The notes: generated by a model not told the origin, from the letters alone. A stretch of 64,000 nt of DNA from Aradus depressus (GCA_963662175.1 OY759216.1:39511087-39575086), one strand, 5' to 3'; counted from the first letter of the stretch, positions 10,827 to 22,411 are shown. Numbers and translations: made by a program.

Positions 10827-10873
10827 ATTGAGTTTTCATTTACACGACAGAACCTCGAATTCCTTCTACGTAG

Positions 10874-11424
10874 AACACTTTTCCTCCCTCTATCCCCCTC
10901 TCAAATTTATTTCTTACTGGAATTACTGGGTATATGAAAGTAATGTGTTGTTTCTTTGTTACATGGTATAGCGTAATTCTGAGAGAGACTTTCTTATACA
11001 CATTAATGCCAGTATGAAATGATTTTGAGAGAAGAGTGATCTGAACAGAGGTGGTTGGTATAAAAAGTCACATTATGGCCATATTCTTTTCAATAAAAAA
11101 AATACATATATTAAAGCGTTACAAGTTGACTTACTTTGAAATATTCTCTACGAAAATGCATTTAACATTCTTCGGGGCGATACACTTTCGGTCCTATAGG
11201 TCCTATCTCAAGTCTAAGAATGAATTAGCGATTGGAAATTTAATTAAACATTTGTGATAAAACACTTTTTCGTAAGGACTAACCGTTTTTGTGTAAATCT
11301 CGTAAACGTTTAAGAAAGAAGGTTTCAGAACTAGATTTTATGTTGGGTTTTGGTATTTATCTCTTAAACAAAGCGACCTTCAAAAACATTTATTTCATAT
11401 AAAATTACCAACATATGTAGAATA
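10874..11424 (-). repeat. Rep-B, part 1
   Basis: Starts with the terminus 'tccctctatccccctctcaa', then 'gtggttggtataaaaagtcac', and continues as reverse-strand Rep-B ('cgattggaaatttaattaaa', 'ggactaaccgtttttgtgt', 'aaatctcgtaaacgttt'). The continuation resumes at 12076, after a LINE insertion. Confidence 0.7.
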
Positions 11425-12075
11425 AAAATTAATAGAGACAAATATCTGCAAACCACATTCACTCTCAGACACTTGTCCACCAGTTTACATTAACAACCAG
11501 CCCATTCCTGCATCAGACACAGTCCGATATCTAGGACTTCATTTAGACTGACGTTTAACTTGGACAACTCATATCAGACTGAAACGCACAGAGCTCAAAA
11601 GACGATTTGGACGACTGAAATCAATCATCGGACGACGATCGACATTATCGTTTGAAAATAAACTTCACATATACAACACCATACTAAAACCCATCTGGAC
11701 ATAGGGCATCGAGATATGGGGATCAGCCGAAAAATCAAACATACAACGTCTTCAGTCAATACAATCCATTATGACCTCAACATCCAATTTGTACCCTCTG
11801 TTGTAACAACAACAACATCTGTAGGACACGATATCAAAATATTCACGACAAACTCCATCATCACGCCAATCCACTTATTCTACAATTATCCACAAACACT
11901 CTCCCCACAAATCCGCTATGACGACTCAAGCAGGCATGGCAGAGGGACCTGCTCCAGGACTAGCCTGGACTCCTCTTCGGCAATGTACCTCAGCAGTACA
12001 CACACTTGCCACCGCTCAACATCACAATTACTAGTGACAAATATTCTGTCGTTGTAAATATGTAAATAAATAAAA
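11425..12075 (+). pseudogene. Jockey-like LINE 3' fragment inside Rep-B
   Basis: The translation, broken by stops, reads 'VRYLGLHLD*RLTWTTHIRL', then 'LKRRFGRLKSIIGRRSTLS', 'NTILKPIWT*GIEIWGSAEK', 'NIQRLQSIQS'. These are the C-terminal RT landmarks of the Jockey clade (YLG..LD..LTW; LKPIW.YG...WG.A; IQ..QS). It ends in 'atgtaaataaataaaaaaat', a 3' tail. Rep-B sequence on both sides is continuous, so the LINE inserted into it. At least three in-frame stops make it dead. Confidence 0.82.
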
Positions 12076-12530
12076 AAATAAAATGAGCTTTTCAGTTTTT
12101 TCTACAATTTTTATTTGAAAATATTTTTGATTAGGTAATGAGCGGTATCTTAAAAAAATGTACTTGAGCCCCGAAGTAAAGTGTTCTCGATTTTCGACCG
12201 ATTGCGTCCACATGTGACATTTTCATCTGAAATATCATGGTCAATGCTATGCTCGTTTTTGAGTTAGAGGGCTCACACATTCCAATCCCATACATAAACA
12301 TTCAGACAGACATCATTACGAAAATGGTCCAAACGTGTTCAGGGACCTTGAAACATGTAATTACGTTGAAAACTCCATGTTGGATTTTCCGCACGATTAC
12401 AATACTTTCATTACTTATAGGACGCTCAGTAGCAAATATTTTCTTAATGATTGTGTATTGGAAGTGTGAAGGAACATTCTGAGAAATCACGACATCAATA
12501 AGAACCATCGTAAATCATGACACTGGAGTT
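12076..12530 (-). repeat. Rep-B, part 2
   Basis: Continuation of the split Rep-B: 'tttctacaatttttatttga', 'atttttgattaggtaat', 'gaaaatggtccaaacgtgtt', 'ttccgcacgattacaatact'. The same order in reverse is seen at 45.6-46.2 kb. No gene. Confidence 0.75.
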
Positions 12531-12818
12531 CGGTTAAGTAAAATTTGAGAAATTATCACAAAGCTACTTATTGTAATTTATTTATATTTTCCCGCTAAAT
12601 GCCATAACCAGCTAAGGCGCGCATAAATATAGAAATGAATGTTATGGGCAGTAAAAAAATGGAGGGTCGTCCAGCGGTGATAAATTTCACTTCAGTTACG
12701 TCCTCAACAACCCCGCCTTGTCATTATCTACACCACCACCACTGTGTGTTATTTCCAGTTTTACTGCTTTTCTTTGTAGTCTACAGCTAGTAAGAAGAAC
12801 GACGATACTATGACAAGA

Positions 12819-13095
12819 GAGGGCGCCCGATGCTTAGAGGTAGCCTGCTAGTCTACTGAGCTTAAGATTGCGAATTCGAAACTCGGCCAAGGCCCTTAGG
12901 TTTTTTATCCAGGAGGTAAATACCTTGAGCATGTCGTCCTTCGGATGGAACGTTAAAAACGTTAAAAAATTATCCCCAGCCTTTGCGATATCAGGTAATC
13001 CCTAATGACCTGGGTAGATAACTTTTAGGACTTCCACAGTTGAGCTAACAGGGAAGGAATAAGAGAATTGGATGCTTAGGTCCCTAGGTGTACAC
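12819..13095 (+). mobile_element. Sine-T, degenerate
   Basis: Starts 'gagggcgcccgatgcttaga' with a mutated box A and box B 'gaattcgaaactc'. The body follows ('tcgtccttcggatgga', 'gacttccacagttgagc') with an internal duplicated 'acgttaaaa'. Older than most copies. 12531-12818 upstream is unassigned. Confidence 0.8.
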
Positions 13096-13149
13096 AAACC
13101 TTTCGGCAACAATGTTTTTAAGAGAAAAATAGTTAATTCTGCGTATCTT

Positions 13150-13513
13150 GTGATCGTTTTTATTTCCTTATATCTTTAGTATAAGTAGGTAGTATTCCTT
13201 AGTATGAGAAAATCCAAGGTCGAATTTTCAACAGATTTTTTCAATACTTTTTGATGCGATAGGAACTTCAGATCTCACGTAATTCTGATTAGATATTGAC
13301 CAAAGTGAAGGACTTAAATACATTTTACAAGGTGGCTCTTATTTTTATGAAAATTATAAATTTCTTCAAATAAAAGTTGTAGAAAAATCGAAAGATACAT
13401 TGTATACGAAATATATTTTTCGAAGGGCGCCCGCATATGCTCTGCAAATCGTCCTAAATTGTCGTTTTGAAGCCCATTTTTTCGTCGTTTCCTTGATTTA
13501 CGCAAAAACGGTT
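13150..13513 (+). repeat. Rep-B, part 1 (split by Sine-T)
   Basis: Forward Rep-B: 'taagtaggtagtattcctta', 'gagaaaatccaaggtcgaat', and at the end 'gtttccttgatttacgcaaa'. The next Rep-B words ('aaaacggttagtactatc') follow directly after the SINE. Confidence 0.7.
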
Positions 13514-13864
13514 TAGGTTAGGTTAGGTTTTATGACTCATGCCCGGGCTTTAACTACGAGGTCATATCGCCTACTACCAGAGCGCTCTTTCGTCACTCTG
13601 GTGGACATGAGCCCGACTTTACTGTGGGAGTCCTAAATTTTGCCTACCCTAAATTTTTATTCATCTAGGATAGGGGTCTTTAACGAGTACCTGACATCGT
13701 ACAGGCTCGGGACCATCGCTTAACGTCCTATCCGAAGGACGGCGTGCTTAAGTTTATTTTACCTCCCAGATAAAATAAACTAAGGGCCTCGGTCGGGCTA
13801 CGAACCCACGACCTTGAGCTCAGAAGTCAAGCACGCATACCACTGAGCTACCGGCGCCCTCTAA
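13514..13864 (-). mobile_element. Sine-T, full length with three-unit telomere-like tail
   Basis: Reverse-strand copy with a tRNA head at 13790-13864 (box A rc 'ccactgagcta') and a tail that reads 'taggttaggttaggtttta' on the plus strand. The 11-bp target duplication caaaaacggtt is at 13503-13513 and 13865-13875. It interrupts Rep-B. Confidence 0.94.
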
Positions 13865-14100
13865 CAAAAACGGTTAGTACTATCAAAAAATTGGTTCTTA
13901 CCAAAAATGTTCCTAATTAAATTTCCAACCGTCAATATATCGTCTAGACTTTCTTATATTACGTTTTACAAATCATTTTCTCTCCACCTCCCCCCTCTCA
14001 AATTTATTTTTTACTGGCATTACAGGGTAATCTCAGAATTACGATGTACAATCAAACAAGAGAAACTGATGCTAACACATTACTTTCATATATCCACTAT
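13865..14100 (+). repeat. Rep-B, part 2
   Basis: Rep-B resumes: 'ttggttcttaccaaaaatgt', 'tccaaccgtcaatatatcg', then the terminus 'ccccctctcaaatttatttt' and 'actggcattacagggtaat'. Confidence 0.7.
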
Positions 14101-14879
14101 TTGCCATTAGATCAACGGTAGTGTACATCCCCAATGCGAAATTAATCAATTATATTTTCTCCCTTTCTCTGAAAGCAAGAAACATCGAATACCGCAATAT
14201 ATTTCCCAATACATAATATTACATAAATTTCCCAATATATTTTGTAAAGCTGGGGAAATAATAGTCAAATTCTTCACATTTTTACTGAAAAATGTGGCAT
14301 AATAACTTTTATTTCAACACTTACTTTTAAAAGGAGGATTACGTTATCGATCACATATTTGTGGAAAAGAAATGGTCCCATCAACATTCCGTTGAGATTA
14401 AAAAATAATAATAATAAATAAACAAATAAAAGAGCTAAGTGCCACATTCATAAAGGCAATTAAATCCTGTTGAAAGGCGAACAAAGAAAATAATATATAA
14501 ATAATAATTACTCAATATAGCATTAAAAACCCGAAGAATTTCGAATCACATTATACGATTTACTATAAGGTCATTTAGTATTTAAAATAATTAATAATTT
14601 TTTTTTAAATTTCTAAACAGGTCAATATTGTTGATTCATGACGGCTCATTGATGTTGCAAAACCCTCCCCACTTTGTGACCTTTTGGCACACAAAAAAAT
14701 TTCTAATCTTTTGAGAAGGTCAACTGGAGGGAAAAGTGACAGTTTTGTACAGCGGCGGTGCTGGGCGGTTTAGTTTGGATTTATGGAGTTAGGTTTTGTA
14801 AGAGGTACAGCCAATGGAGGAGAGTTGAAAGACAAGGTAAATATGGACGAGAGACCGGATCTGTAAGAAAAAAAAAGTT
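14101..14879. other. No feature seen
   Basis: AT-rich unassigned DNA. A 66-codon frame at 14758-14958 has no recognised motif and runs into Rep-A, so it is not supported as a gene. Confidence 0.4.
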
Positions 14880-15365
14880 GTTGGTGAATCACCGGCTATG
14901 TACTTCCCCAGCAGGATTTAATCAATTATGTTTTCGCTCTCCCTCCAAAGCCAATTGACATTTGGTGCTATAACTCAATATTTGTCTTGTATAGTGAGAC
15001 TTCTGAATCTTCATATTAAATGTTGTGTCGAGACATTTATTATATCAACAGTTATTAGAGTATTTGAATCGAGCCTCCTTCTCTGGTCCCCCCCCTTCCC
15101 TTCAAACGATTTTGTGGAAAAATGATAGGTGATATCCTTGTGGGGTTTTGATTTTAAATATCAAATTATAGGTGGATTAACTCATTACAAAGGCACTTAC
15201 TTGATTTTAACCCCCCTGCCCTTTGGCTGATTTTACAGTAAATCTATAGGTATCGTCCATGGAGAGTTTTGAGTACACACACAAAATTTCGTGTTGATAT
15301 ATTCATTCTATCGGGATTTACAGACATTTTTCCATCATTTCTGGAATCAGGAGGTTGGAAAACAT
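14880..15365 (+). repeat. Rep-A copy with 5' end
   Basis: Begins with the characteristic start 'gtgaatcaccggctatgtac', 'ttccccagcaggattta', continues 'gctctccctccaaagccaat', two internal units and the 3' part 'ttctatcgggatttacagac', 'ggaatcaggaggttggaaaa'. Shows that Rep-A has defined ends. Confidence 0.75.
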
Positions 15366-15735
15366 AAAATTTCGTTTGAAACTTTTTTTATTATTATTTT
15401 TGGGGGGGGGGGGGGGGGGGGGGTGTTTCTGACCCCTTGGGGGTCGGTCACATCACCCTGATTTGATCGGTGGGGAAATGGGTTATCTTTCACCTTTCTC
15501 CGTTTAATTTTCAAAAACAATTGTGGTGCTGTGGACGACTGTGGACCGTAGCTGTTGAGCATTGGTTTCTTGACGCCTCTTTGCACCGAGTGAACTCGAG
15601 ATTCGTTCTATTCTGTCTACTTCCCGGAGCCGGGAGCAGCCGCCGCTGCGCCTGTCGGCGGTCGGCGGGGCCTCGTTGAAAACACCGCATCGATTACATA
15701 ACTTCCATAAGAAATTATGGGGTCATAACAAGACA
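15366..15735. other. G22 tract and GC-rich patch
   Basis: A run of 22 Gs (15402-15423) is followed by a Rep-A-like stretch, then a short GC-rich patch at 15620-15680 ('gccgccgctgcgcctgtcgg'). Short frames here have no recognisable homology. Confidence 0.4.
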
Positions 15736-17433
15736 TTACTTATACCAACCACTTTTTTACAGTCACTCTCCCTCTCTCCTCTCAAATTCTATTCATACTG
15801 GCATTACTGGATATAAGAACGTCTCAAAATGACGCTGTACTAGCGTACACTGTTCTAAGTTACCTCATAATGAGCTGCTAAGCAAAAATGCCGAATGCGC
15901 TCACCCTGCTTTCGCTGCATAGCTGCTTTGTTTGTGGTTACGAACCCGAATAGATGAGGAGAGATTTAGCCAACTCTCGGTTCTTCACATAGAAAACGAT
16001 CTAACAAAACAGGTTAATCCAAAGGAAATTATGGATTTTTGTAAAGAAAAAGAAATATGTTATTATAGCAAGATCGCAATTTTTTAATTCTCCATATAAA
16101 ACCGCTTTTGTTTTCTTTCCATCAATTATAATATATATTTTTGAAAACTGTTGTTATCAGATCCGAAGTAGTGGAAATAACGTAGATACGATCGATCCAA
16201 CGAGTAGTGTACCAAATAACGGTCATCTTAAACCAAAATGCCGCTGTTTATATATTTTTGTACTTCCATCATTCGCACGTTCGTTTAAAACAGAAAATAT
16301 GGGGGCAGCACTAGCATGTTTAATCTCTATTCAGTATAAATTTTTGGGTCATCAGCTCCTCTCCAATAAAAATATTTCCGGAGCCAAAGTATGGGGCCTA
16401 GGTTCTATTCAGAAAATGGCAATTTCACATGTGGTGGTCTTCTCAAAAAAAGTCCAAGTAATGCGGGTCGTGTAGTTCCTCGTTTTGAAGGACTTATCGA
16501 ACGCAACACCTTTTGTCTGAAAGATTTTATAATTAGTCGTACCATGTCAAAATGGCGGCAGTAAGTGAAATTGATGATTTTGGGTGAACTATTGGTTCCC
16601 CGCGCTACGCTTTGCAAGTAATGGAAGAAGTCTTGTCTGATTAATGAAGTTAATTAAATGAGCTTTCCAACGATGTGTTCATTAATTATCCTTGAGGCAA
16701 TTTAGTCTCGGAAAAAGCAAACTTATGTCCATACATAACCATGAATCCACTTCATAAATTGGCACGGTTAAGTAAGATCCAGCTCTCAGAAACCTTCCAA
16801 ATGTGGTCATCGTTGGAAAGCTTTTAAGTTGTAATATTATTCAAAAAATGAGATCCAATAATTTCCCAAAAGTCACCGAATAATGTAATACTTGAGTTGC
16901 TATTTTGACATGTGAGTAATCAGTGAGTAAAGATGTTCAAATAAATAACAACTTCCAAATGATATATTACTCGCATTTATTACGTGACACATGGTTTGAA
17001 AGGTAATTTTGAGGTATTTTAGATTTTTTTTTTGTTTTCTTTTCTCCTCCGTACTTTGTATAGCTGGGATGTGTACTCGGTCAGAAAATCGATGTTGAAT
17101 TTTTACAGGAATTCCAGGTTTTCCGGCTCACCGAAAACGGAAAAGAAAAAATCTCATGTCTATCAGTTCTTCAATGCGTCTGTGCGTTAAGAGGTCTATA
17201 ATAGCATATGGTGTCAAAAGATATGAAATAACAAATTCGAGAGAAGGACCGTTGGAACAATTTACGCGGAACTGGAAAAAAAAAGGATTTTATGCCAACG
17301 GCGACATAACGAGGGTCATCCAACCTATACGTGCCAATTTTCTTTATAATTTTTTTCAACGAATCCTAGGTTAAATTTGTGTTGCAGTGAATTGTTGTGA
17401 TCCTTCTCTCGAATTTGGTGTTTTACTGCAATT
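15736..17433. other. Rep-B terminus, then unassigned DNA
   Basis: 15736-15840 is a Rep-B terminus ('cttataccaaccactttttt', 'ctctcctctcaaattct', 'actggcattactggatataa'). The rest is unassigned. A weak inverted pair 'agctttccaacgatg' (16661) and 'catcgttggaaagct' (16808) may bound a small element. No gene supported. Confidence 0.4.
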
Positions 17434-17675
17434 GAGGGCGCCGGCAGAGGCTCTTAGATTTTTTATCTAGGAGGTAAAATAAACATGAGCAGGCCGTCCT
17501 TCGGATAGGACATTAAGCGATGGCCCCGAGCCTGCACGATTAAAAATTTAGGGTAGCAAAATTTAGAACTCCCATAGTGGAGTCGGTCTCATGTCCAACA
17601 GAGCGACAAAAGAGCGCTCGGGTAGAAGGCGATCTAACCTCGAAGTTAAAGCCCGGGTATGAGTAACATTAACTA
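17434..17675 (+). mobile_element. Sine-T lacking its tRNA core
   Basis: Starts 'gagggcgccggcagaggctc' and goes directly to the body, so most of the tRNA-like head, including box A and box B, is cleanly missing while the outer 5' end is kept. Body and 3' part are otherwise normal ('agccccgggtatgag'-like end). Internal deletion of an old copy, or a promoterless subfamily. Confidence 0.85.
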
Positions 17676-18058
17676 ATTTACTTTTATACACGTTATTGAA
17701 TATTAGCACGGAGGGTGAGTGACAGGTTAATTTATTAATTCGATCTGGGGAAGTAGATTGCTAGTGAATCACCGATGACTTTTTGTGATGTATCCTATTA
17801 CTATGTTATGGTTTAACGTATATAAATATCATTCTCATTGTATGAGCTACTCCCTTCTCAGATATCTGAGATGCTGGCCCACTAAGCTCTGACAAATCAC
17901 CTCCCACCGTGATAGATTCTATGGCTCCCAGATGTCTCTCAACAAGGAGGGATCCACTTACATCTTCATTTGTTTAGCTTGTTGATTCTCCACTCTCTAT
18001 GGCTTCTTGCACCATCAGTTTAGTAATGGAAAATAGGGTTCGTCATGCGCAAAATATA
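17676..18058. other. No gene; short Rep-A start
   Basis: 17735-17790 carries a Rep-A-like start ('ggggaagtagattgctagtg', 'aatcaccgatgac'). The remainder is unassigned. Confidence 0.4.
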
Positions 18059-18543
18059 CAGGGTGTATCATCAACCTCTGACAATACTTCGGGATATGGT
18101 TCTTCACTTCATTTGGAACAAAAAAGTACTAATAAACCATGGTCCTTCAAAAGTTATTCTTGATTTCGTAAAATTTTTAGTTTTCCTACTTTTTCTCATA
18201 AAATCGATCATATCTCAAAACCTATTTGTCATAAATCAAATTCAATTACATCATTGGAAACAGCATGAAATTTGCTACAAGGAACAGAAGTTTTATTCAA
18301 ATTTAATTCATTATAGTACAGCGACTTTAAGCTCAACTCTACAGCGCTTAAAAACAACTTTTGAATGGTGTTTATAGATATGATAGATTTTATGAGAAAA
18401 AGTAGAAAAACTAAAAATTTTACGAAATCAAGAATAACTTTTGAAGTGAACGGGTCGGACCATGGTTTATTAGAACTTTTTTGTTCCAAATGAAGTGAAG
18501 AACAATATCCCGAAGTATTGTCAGAGGTTGCTGACACACCCTG
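18059..18543. mobile_element. MITE with about 155-bp terminal inverted repeats
   Basis: Ends read 'cagggtgtatcatcaacctc' and, reverse-complemented, 'cagggtgtgtcagcaacctc'. The inverted repeats extend about 155 bp ('tgacaatacttcgggatat', 'aagttattcttgatttcgt') around a 160-bp centre. No transposase. Flanking bases (TA left, TT right) do not give a clear target duplication. Frames at 18045-18377 and 18229-18573 are by-products of the inverted repeats. Confidence 0.8.
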
Positions 18544-18599
18544 TTTATGTACTTGTTCAGGAGAACGAATCATATCACTTTGTGTCTGTCATCTCCCCA

Positions 18600-19365
18600 T
18601 AGAATGATTATATTAATACGAAGTTGAGTGAAAAAGCCTATAAGGACGACACCTACTGATTTTCAGCATCAGGGTTCAGAAGGGGCTATATTATTACATT
18701 AAGCAAATCTTATACGTAAGATAACTACTTAAAATGTTCATAATTTTATATTAATATTTAGTAAAAATAACAGAAAACAACAAATCCAAATCCCCGAAAT
18801 TTCTGATTGGAAATGAAAATACATTTATTCCGGTCCCCTAAGAATAAATACATAAAGAGGTACATAACGTATTAATGAATTAAATGTTCACTTCCCCTGC
18901 AAAACTCTTTGTGGTTATATTCAACAGTTGACTTACACAGGAGCTCCTAAATCCTCATCCTAATGTTGTGTCGATACATTCATTAGGGTTTTTGAGTTGG
19001 AGCACCCGCTAAAAATTAATAGATGTCGTCCCTATTAGGTTTTGAATTTATATATGAAATTTCGTGTCAATATATTCATTAAAACCGCAGTTATTAGAGT
19101 TTTTTGGATTACTTATGAATTTTCCCCTTCCCTTTGGCCGATTTGGCTGAAAATCAATAGGCGTTGTCCTCAAAAGATGTTGGATACACATATAAAATTT
19201 CATGTTGATACTAACATTCTATCAGGAGTTATCTTGTTCACAGACACACAAACATTCAGCAATTTTTGTTTATCATTTTTCGAATCAGAAGGTCGGAAAA
19301 CATGGAATTCCGTTGAATTTCTGACAGAATACATAACTGCCGCTATACTTCGTAAAGCTGGTATT
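18600..19365. repeat. Rep-A pieces, opposite orientations
   Basis: A reverse fragment at 18600-18700 ('aggacgacacctactgattt') and a forward copy at 18885-19365 ('gcagttattagagttttttgg', 'gataggcgttgtcctc'-like words, 'ggagttatcttgttcacag', 'tcagaaggtcggaaaaca'). Confidence 0.7.
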
Positions 19366-19724
19366 CCAGGTACACGGGTACCTTACATAGGCAGAAGTGC
19401 TTAAGATGGTACACACAGTGAGAGTGACCACCTGTATTCTCAAGCACTAAAGTATTCTCAGGATACATTAGTAACACTGGCTACTGTATTGTCTATCTGA
19501 CAGTTGATATTTCGATCGACCTCCTACGGTTTGCCAACCAGTAGTTCATAATTCAAGGGGGAAGTTTCCTGAACTCTCTCTCTCTTCTCAACTAATAACA
19601 CTGAGAAAACAAGAAACTTTAATATTTGCACTAATTAAACTTTTAGAGTTATTAAGGAATAAAAGTATAAAATATATTTTTAAATTAAAAATTATAGAAA
19701 TAAAAAAGGAAAAAAAAGTTGTTG
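19366..19724. other. No feature seen
   Basis: AT-rich unassigned DNA; no repeat family or gene recognised. Confidence 0.4.
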
Positions 19725-20570
19725 GTGAATGACCGGCTCTGTACTTCCCCAACAAGAATTCCAAACCCAATCGGCCGTTTGAGCTAAACTACGAGGTCAT
19801 ATCGCCTACTACCAGAGCGCTCTTTCGTCACTCTGGTGGACATGAGCCCGACTCTATTGTGGAAATACTAAATTTTGCCTACCTTTAATTTTTATTCACT
19901 TCGGGTAGGGGTCTTTAACGAGTACCTGACATCGTACAGGCTCGGGACTATGGCTTAACGTCCCATCCAAAGGACGGCGTGCTTAAGTTTATTTTACCTC
20001 CCAGATAAAATAAACTAAGAGCCTCGGTCGGGTTTCGAACCCACGATCTTGAGCTCAGAAGACAAGCACGCATACCACTGAGCTACCGGCGCCCTAAATT
20101 ATGTGTCGGTACATTCATTACATCGGCCGTTACTAGGGTATTTAAGTAGAGTCCCCTCCTCCCTTGGGCTGATTTTACTGGAAAACTAATAGTTGTCCTT
20201 ACAGGGCTTTGAATTTATATATGATATTTCGTGTCAATACATTCATTACCTACATCGGCAGATATTGTATTTTTTTTTGTTGAGCCCCCTCTTACCCCCT
20301 CCACCCTACCGGCTGATGTTTCTGAAAATTAGTTTGTGTTGTCCTTATAGGGCTTTGAATTTACATATAAAATTCCGTGTCAATAAATGCATTTCAACGG
20401 CAGTTATTAGAGTTTTTGTGTTACGCTTCATTTCTAATCCTCTCTTCCCTTTGGCCGAAATGGCTGAAAATTAATAGGTGTCGACCATGAAGGGTTCTGG
20501 ATATACGTATAACATGTCCTTTCGGTGGATTCATTCTACCGGGAGTTATCGTGTTCACAGACATCAGAGT
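19725..20570 (+). repeat. Rep-A split by Sine-T
   Basis: Starts 'gtgaatgaccggctctgtac' at 19725, is interrupted by a SINE at 19788-20095, and resumes with three successive internal units (repeats of 'tacattcatta...cggc' near 20112, 20239 and 20380), giving unit lengths of about 127 and 145 bp. Confidence 0.8.
19788..20095 (-). mobile_element. Sine-T, 3'-truncated
   Basis: Good body and tRNA head (box B rc 'ggtttcgaaccc'), but the terminal 'gcccgggcatgagtcataa' and the telomere-like tail are missing. Inserted in Rep-A. Confidence 0.9.
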
Positions 20571-21080
20571 TTACTTCCCCATGTATACGAAGTATAGGGG
20601 GTTATGTAATCGATGCGGAGATGACCACACCAATCGATTTTCAGCCAAAGATAGAGAGGGATGGGATTAGGGGGGAGGTTTAACACAAAAACTCTAATAA
20701 CTGCCGTTGTAATGAATGTATCGACACAAAATTTCATATGGGAATTCAAAACCCCGACGACACATCAATTTTCAGCAAAATCGGCAGAAGGAAAGTGGGG
20801 GACCAAAGAGGGCCTCAACTCATAAACCCCAATGTCTATGTAATGAATGTATCGAGATGAAATTTTATATTTAAAGTCAAAACCCGATGAGGACATTACC
20901 TGTCAAACTTCAGCGATATCTGCTAAAGGGAAAGGGTGATTCAAGGGAGGGGGCTCAATTCAAAAACCCTAACAACTGCCGATGTCATGAATTTATCGAC
21001 ACAAAATTTAGTATGTAGATTTAAGCCCTTAAATAAGTAATCTGTTGGCATCATGGGGTCGGAAAACATTAAATTCCGAT
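20571..21080 (-). repeat. Rep-A, reverse, abutting the forward copy
   Basis: Follows the forward copy directly after 'atgtatacgaagtatagggg', so the two lie tail to tail. Three reverse units ('aactctaataactgccgttg', 'gaatgtatcgacacaaaat'). Confidence 0.75.
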
Positions 21081-21164
21081 AACAGAGTACTACTGCTTAT
21101 CAGAATGAGAAAACGAATAGTTTTGAAAGTTTCATGCTATAAAAAAAATTCAATCATGTTATTT

Positions 21165-21535
21165 CTTGTACTAGGTTGGCGGGAATGAGGGCGGAGTGGG
21201 GAGTGGGGAGGGAAGTCTAGTGTTGGTAGATGGGAGGTTGAGATCTCAGAACGTGGTCTCTACTATAGTGTCAACTAGAAGCTGAAGAATACCTCTGAAG
21301 TCTTCTAGCGCCGAGCCCTCCCTGTCAGACAGGATTTACCTCCAGGTATATCTTGTACTCGGTTGGCGGGTATGAGGGCGGTGTGGGGGTGGGAAGTCTA
21401 GTGTTGGTAGAGGGGAGGTTGAGATCTCAGAACGTGGTTTCTACTATAGTGTTGCCAACTAGAAGCTGAAGAACACCTCTGAAGTCTACTTAGCGCCGAG
21501 CCTTTCCTGTCAGTCAGGATTTACCTCCTGGAGGT
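21165..21535. repeat. 187-bp direct tandem duplication
   Basis: Copy 1 at 21165-21351 and copy 2 at 21352-21535 share 'ggttggcggg', 'gggaagtctagtgttggtag', 'gagatctcagaacgtggt' and 'tagcgccgagcc'. Divergence is about 8 percent by eye. Sequence class unknown; no TIR or poly-A. Confidence 0.85.
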
Positions 21536-21714
21536 CTGCCAGTTCCACAGATTCAAGTCCTCTTCATGTCTCCTTCATCCTTTAATTGGACAAATCTTTT
21601 CTCTAATCTCTTCCTTCAGCAGACAACTCTAGTGGGAGGTTTCGGGATATTATTTGCTATCTCCAGTTCATTAAAATAGGATTACTAAAGTAGGAATCCT
21701 AGTTGCGACTATTT

Positions 21715-22046
21715 TTAGTTCCCCATCTATACGAAATATAGAGGAAAGTTATGTTATATTATCATAAATTGGATGATTTTCAGTCAAATCGGCCAAAGGC
21801 AAGAGAGCTAAACCCCAATATCTGAAGTTGTAATGAACGTATCGATATGAAATGTTACATATAAAACCAAAACCCCATAAAGACAACTTCTAACAATTTT
21901 TAAACGTAAGAAGATATAATTGAGGAGGGGGATTGCAGTCAAAAATCTTACTATGACTTATTGAGACAAAACTTTATGTGTGGATCCAGAAACCAATATG
22001 GTCGACACTTGTAGATTTTCAATGAAATCGTCCTAATGGAATGTTA
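21715..22046 (-). repeat. Rep-A, interrupted by a hAT-like MITE
   Basis: Begins 'ttccccatctatacgaaata' and carries reverse Rep-A units to the MITE target site at 22047. Confidence 0.65.
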
Positions 22047-22054
22047 GTGGCGAG

Positions 22055-22411
22055 CAATAGCGGATTAAGCTTCTGCAGGGCCCTAGGTGATTGCAAATGT
22101 GGCCCTCCCCTATTTTTAACTCCCCCCCTCCATAAAAAACAAAAACTGCCGATTTGTTTTTTTATTTAAAAAAAAAAATCATGATTAATAGGGGGCCCCT
22201 CATACCTTTTATTGGGAAAAATAACTCGGGTCAAATTTCTTGTCAAATTTGACCTGAATTATTTTTCCCAAAAGCGTGTAAAATCATTTTAAAAGTGACA
22301 AGGTTTTTTTTTTTTTTTTTTAGACATTGGGGCCTTCAGCGTCTGGGGCCCCTTTATCATCGGGGGCCCTAGGCACCTGCCTAGGTTTGCCTATTGGTTA
22401 ATCCACCACTG
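22055..22411. mobile_element. hAT-like MITE (357 bp)
   Basis: Flanked by a perfect 8-bp target duplication, GTGGCGAG, at 22047-22054 and 22412-22419. Termini read 'caatagcggattaagc' and, reverse-complemented, 'cagtggtggattaacc', with internal palindromic 'gggccctaggt'/'ccctaggc'. 8-bp duplications and such termini fit the hAT superfamily. No transposase. Confidence 0.82.

Larger units (their letters stand above)
10399..10873. mobile_element. Inverted pair of PLE ends, ACGU class
   Basis: Two copies of one sequence face each other around a centre near 10636. Paired coordinates sum to about 21272 (10399 with 10873). Each arm carries a hammerhead core, then 'ggccaaatattgagttttca' and 'ttccttc'. 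The left loop of stem II is four bases longer. Inverted or partial-tandem copies are a known habit of Penelope-like elements; no coding part remains here. Confidence 0.8.

Noticed and set aside
16661..16825. Small MITE between 'agctttccaacgatg' and its inverse
   Set aside because: Only 15 bp of inverted match and no target duplication.
18229..18573. 114 aa minus-strand gene
   Set aside because: Lies wholly in the inverted repeats of the MITE and repeats part of the frame of the opposite arm.
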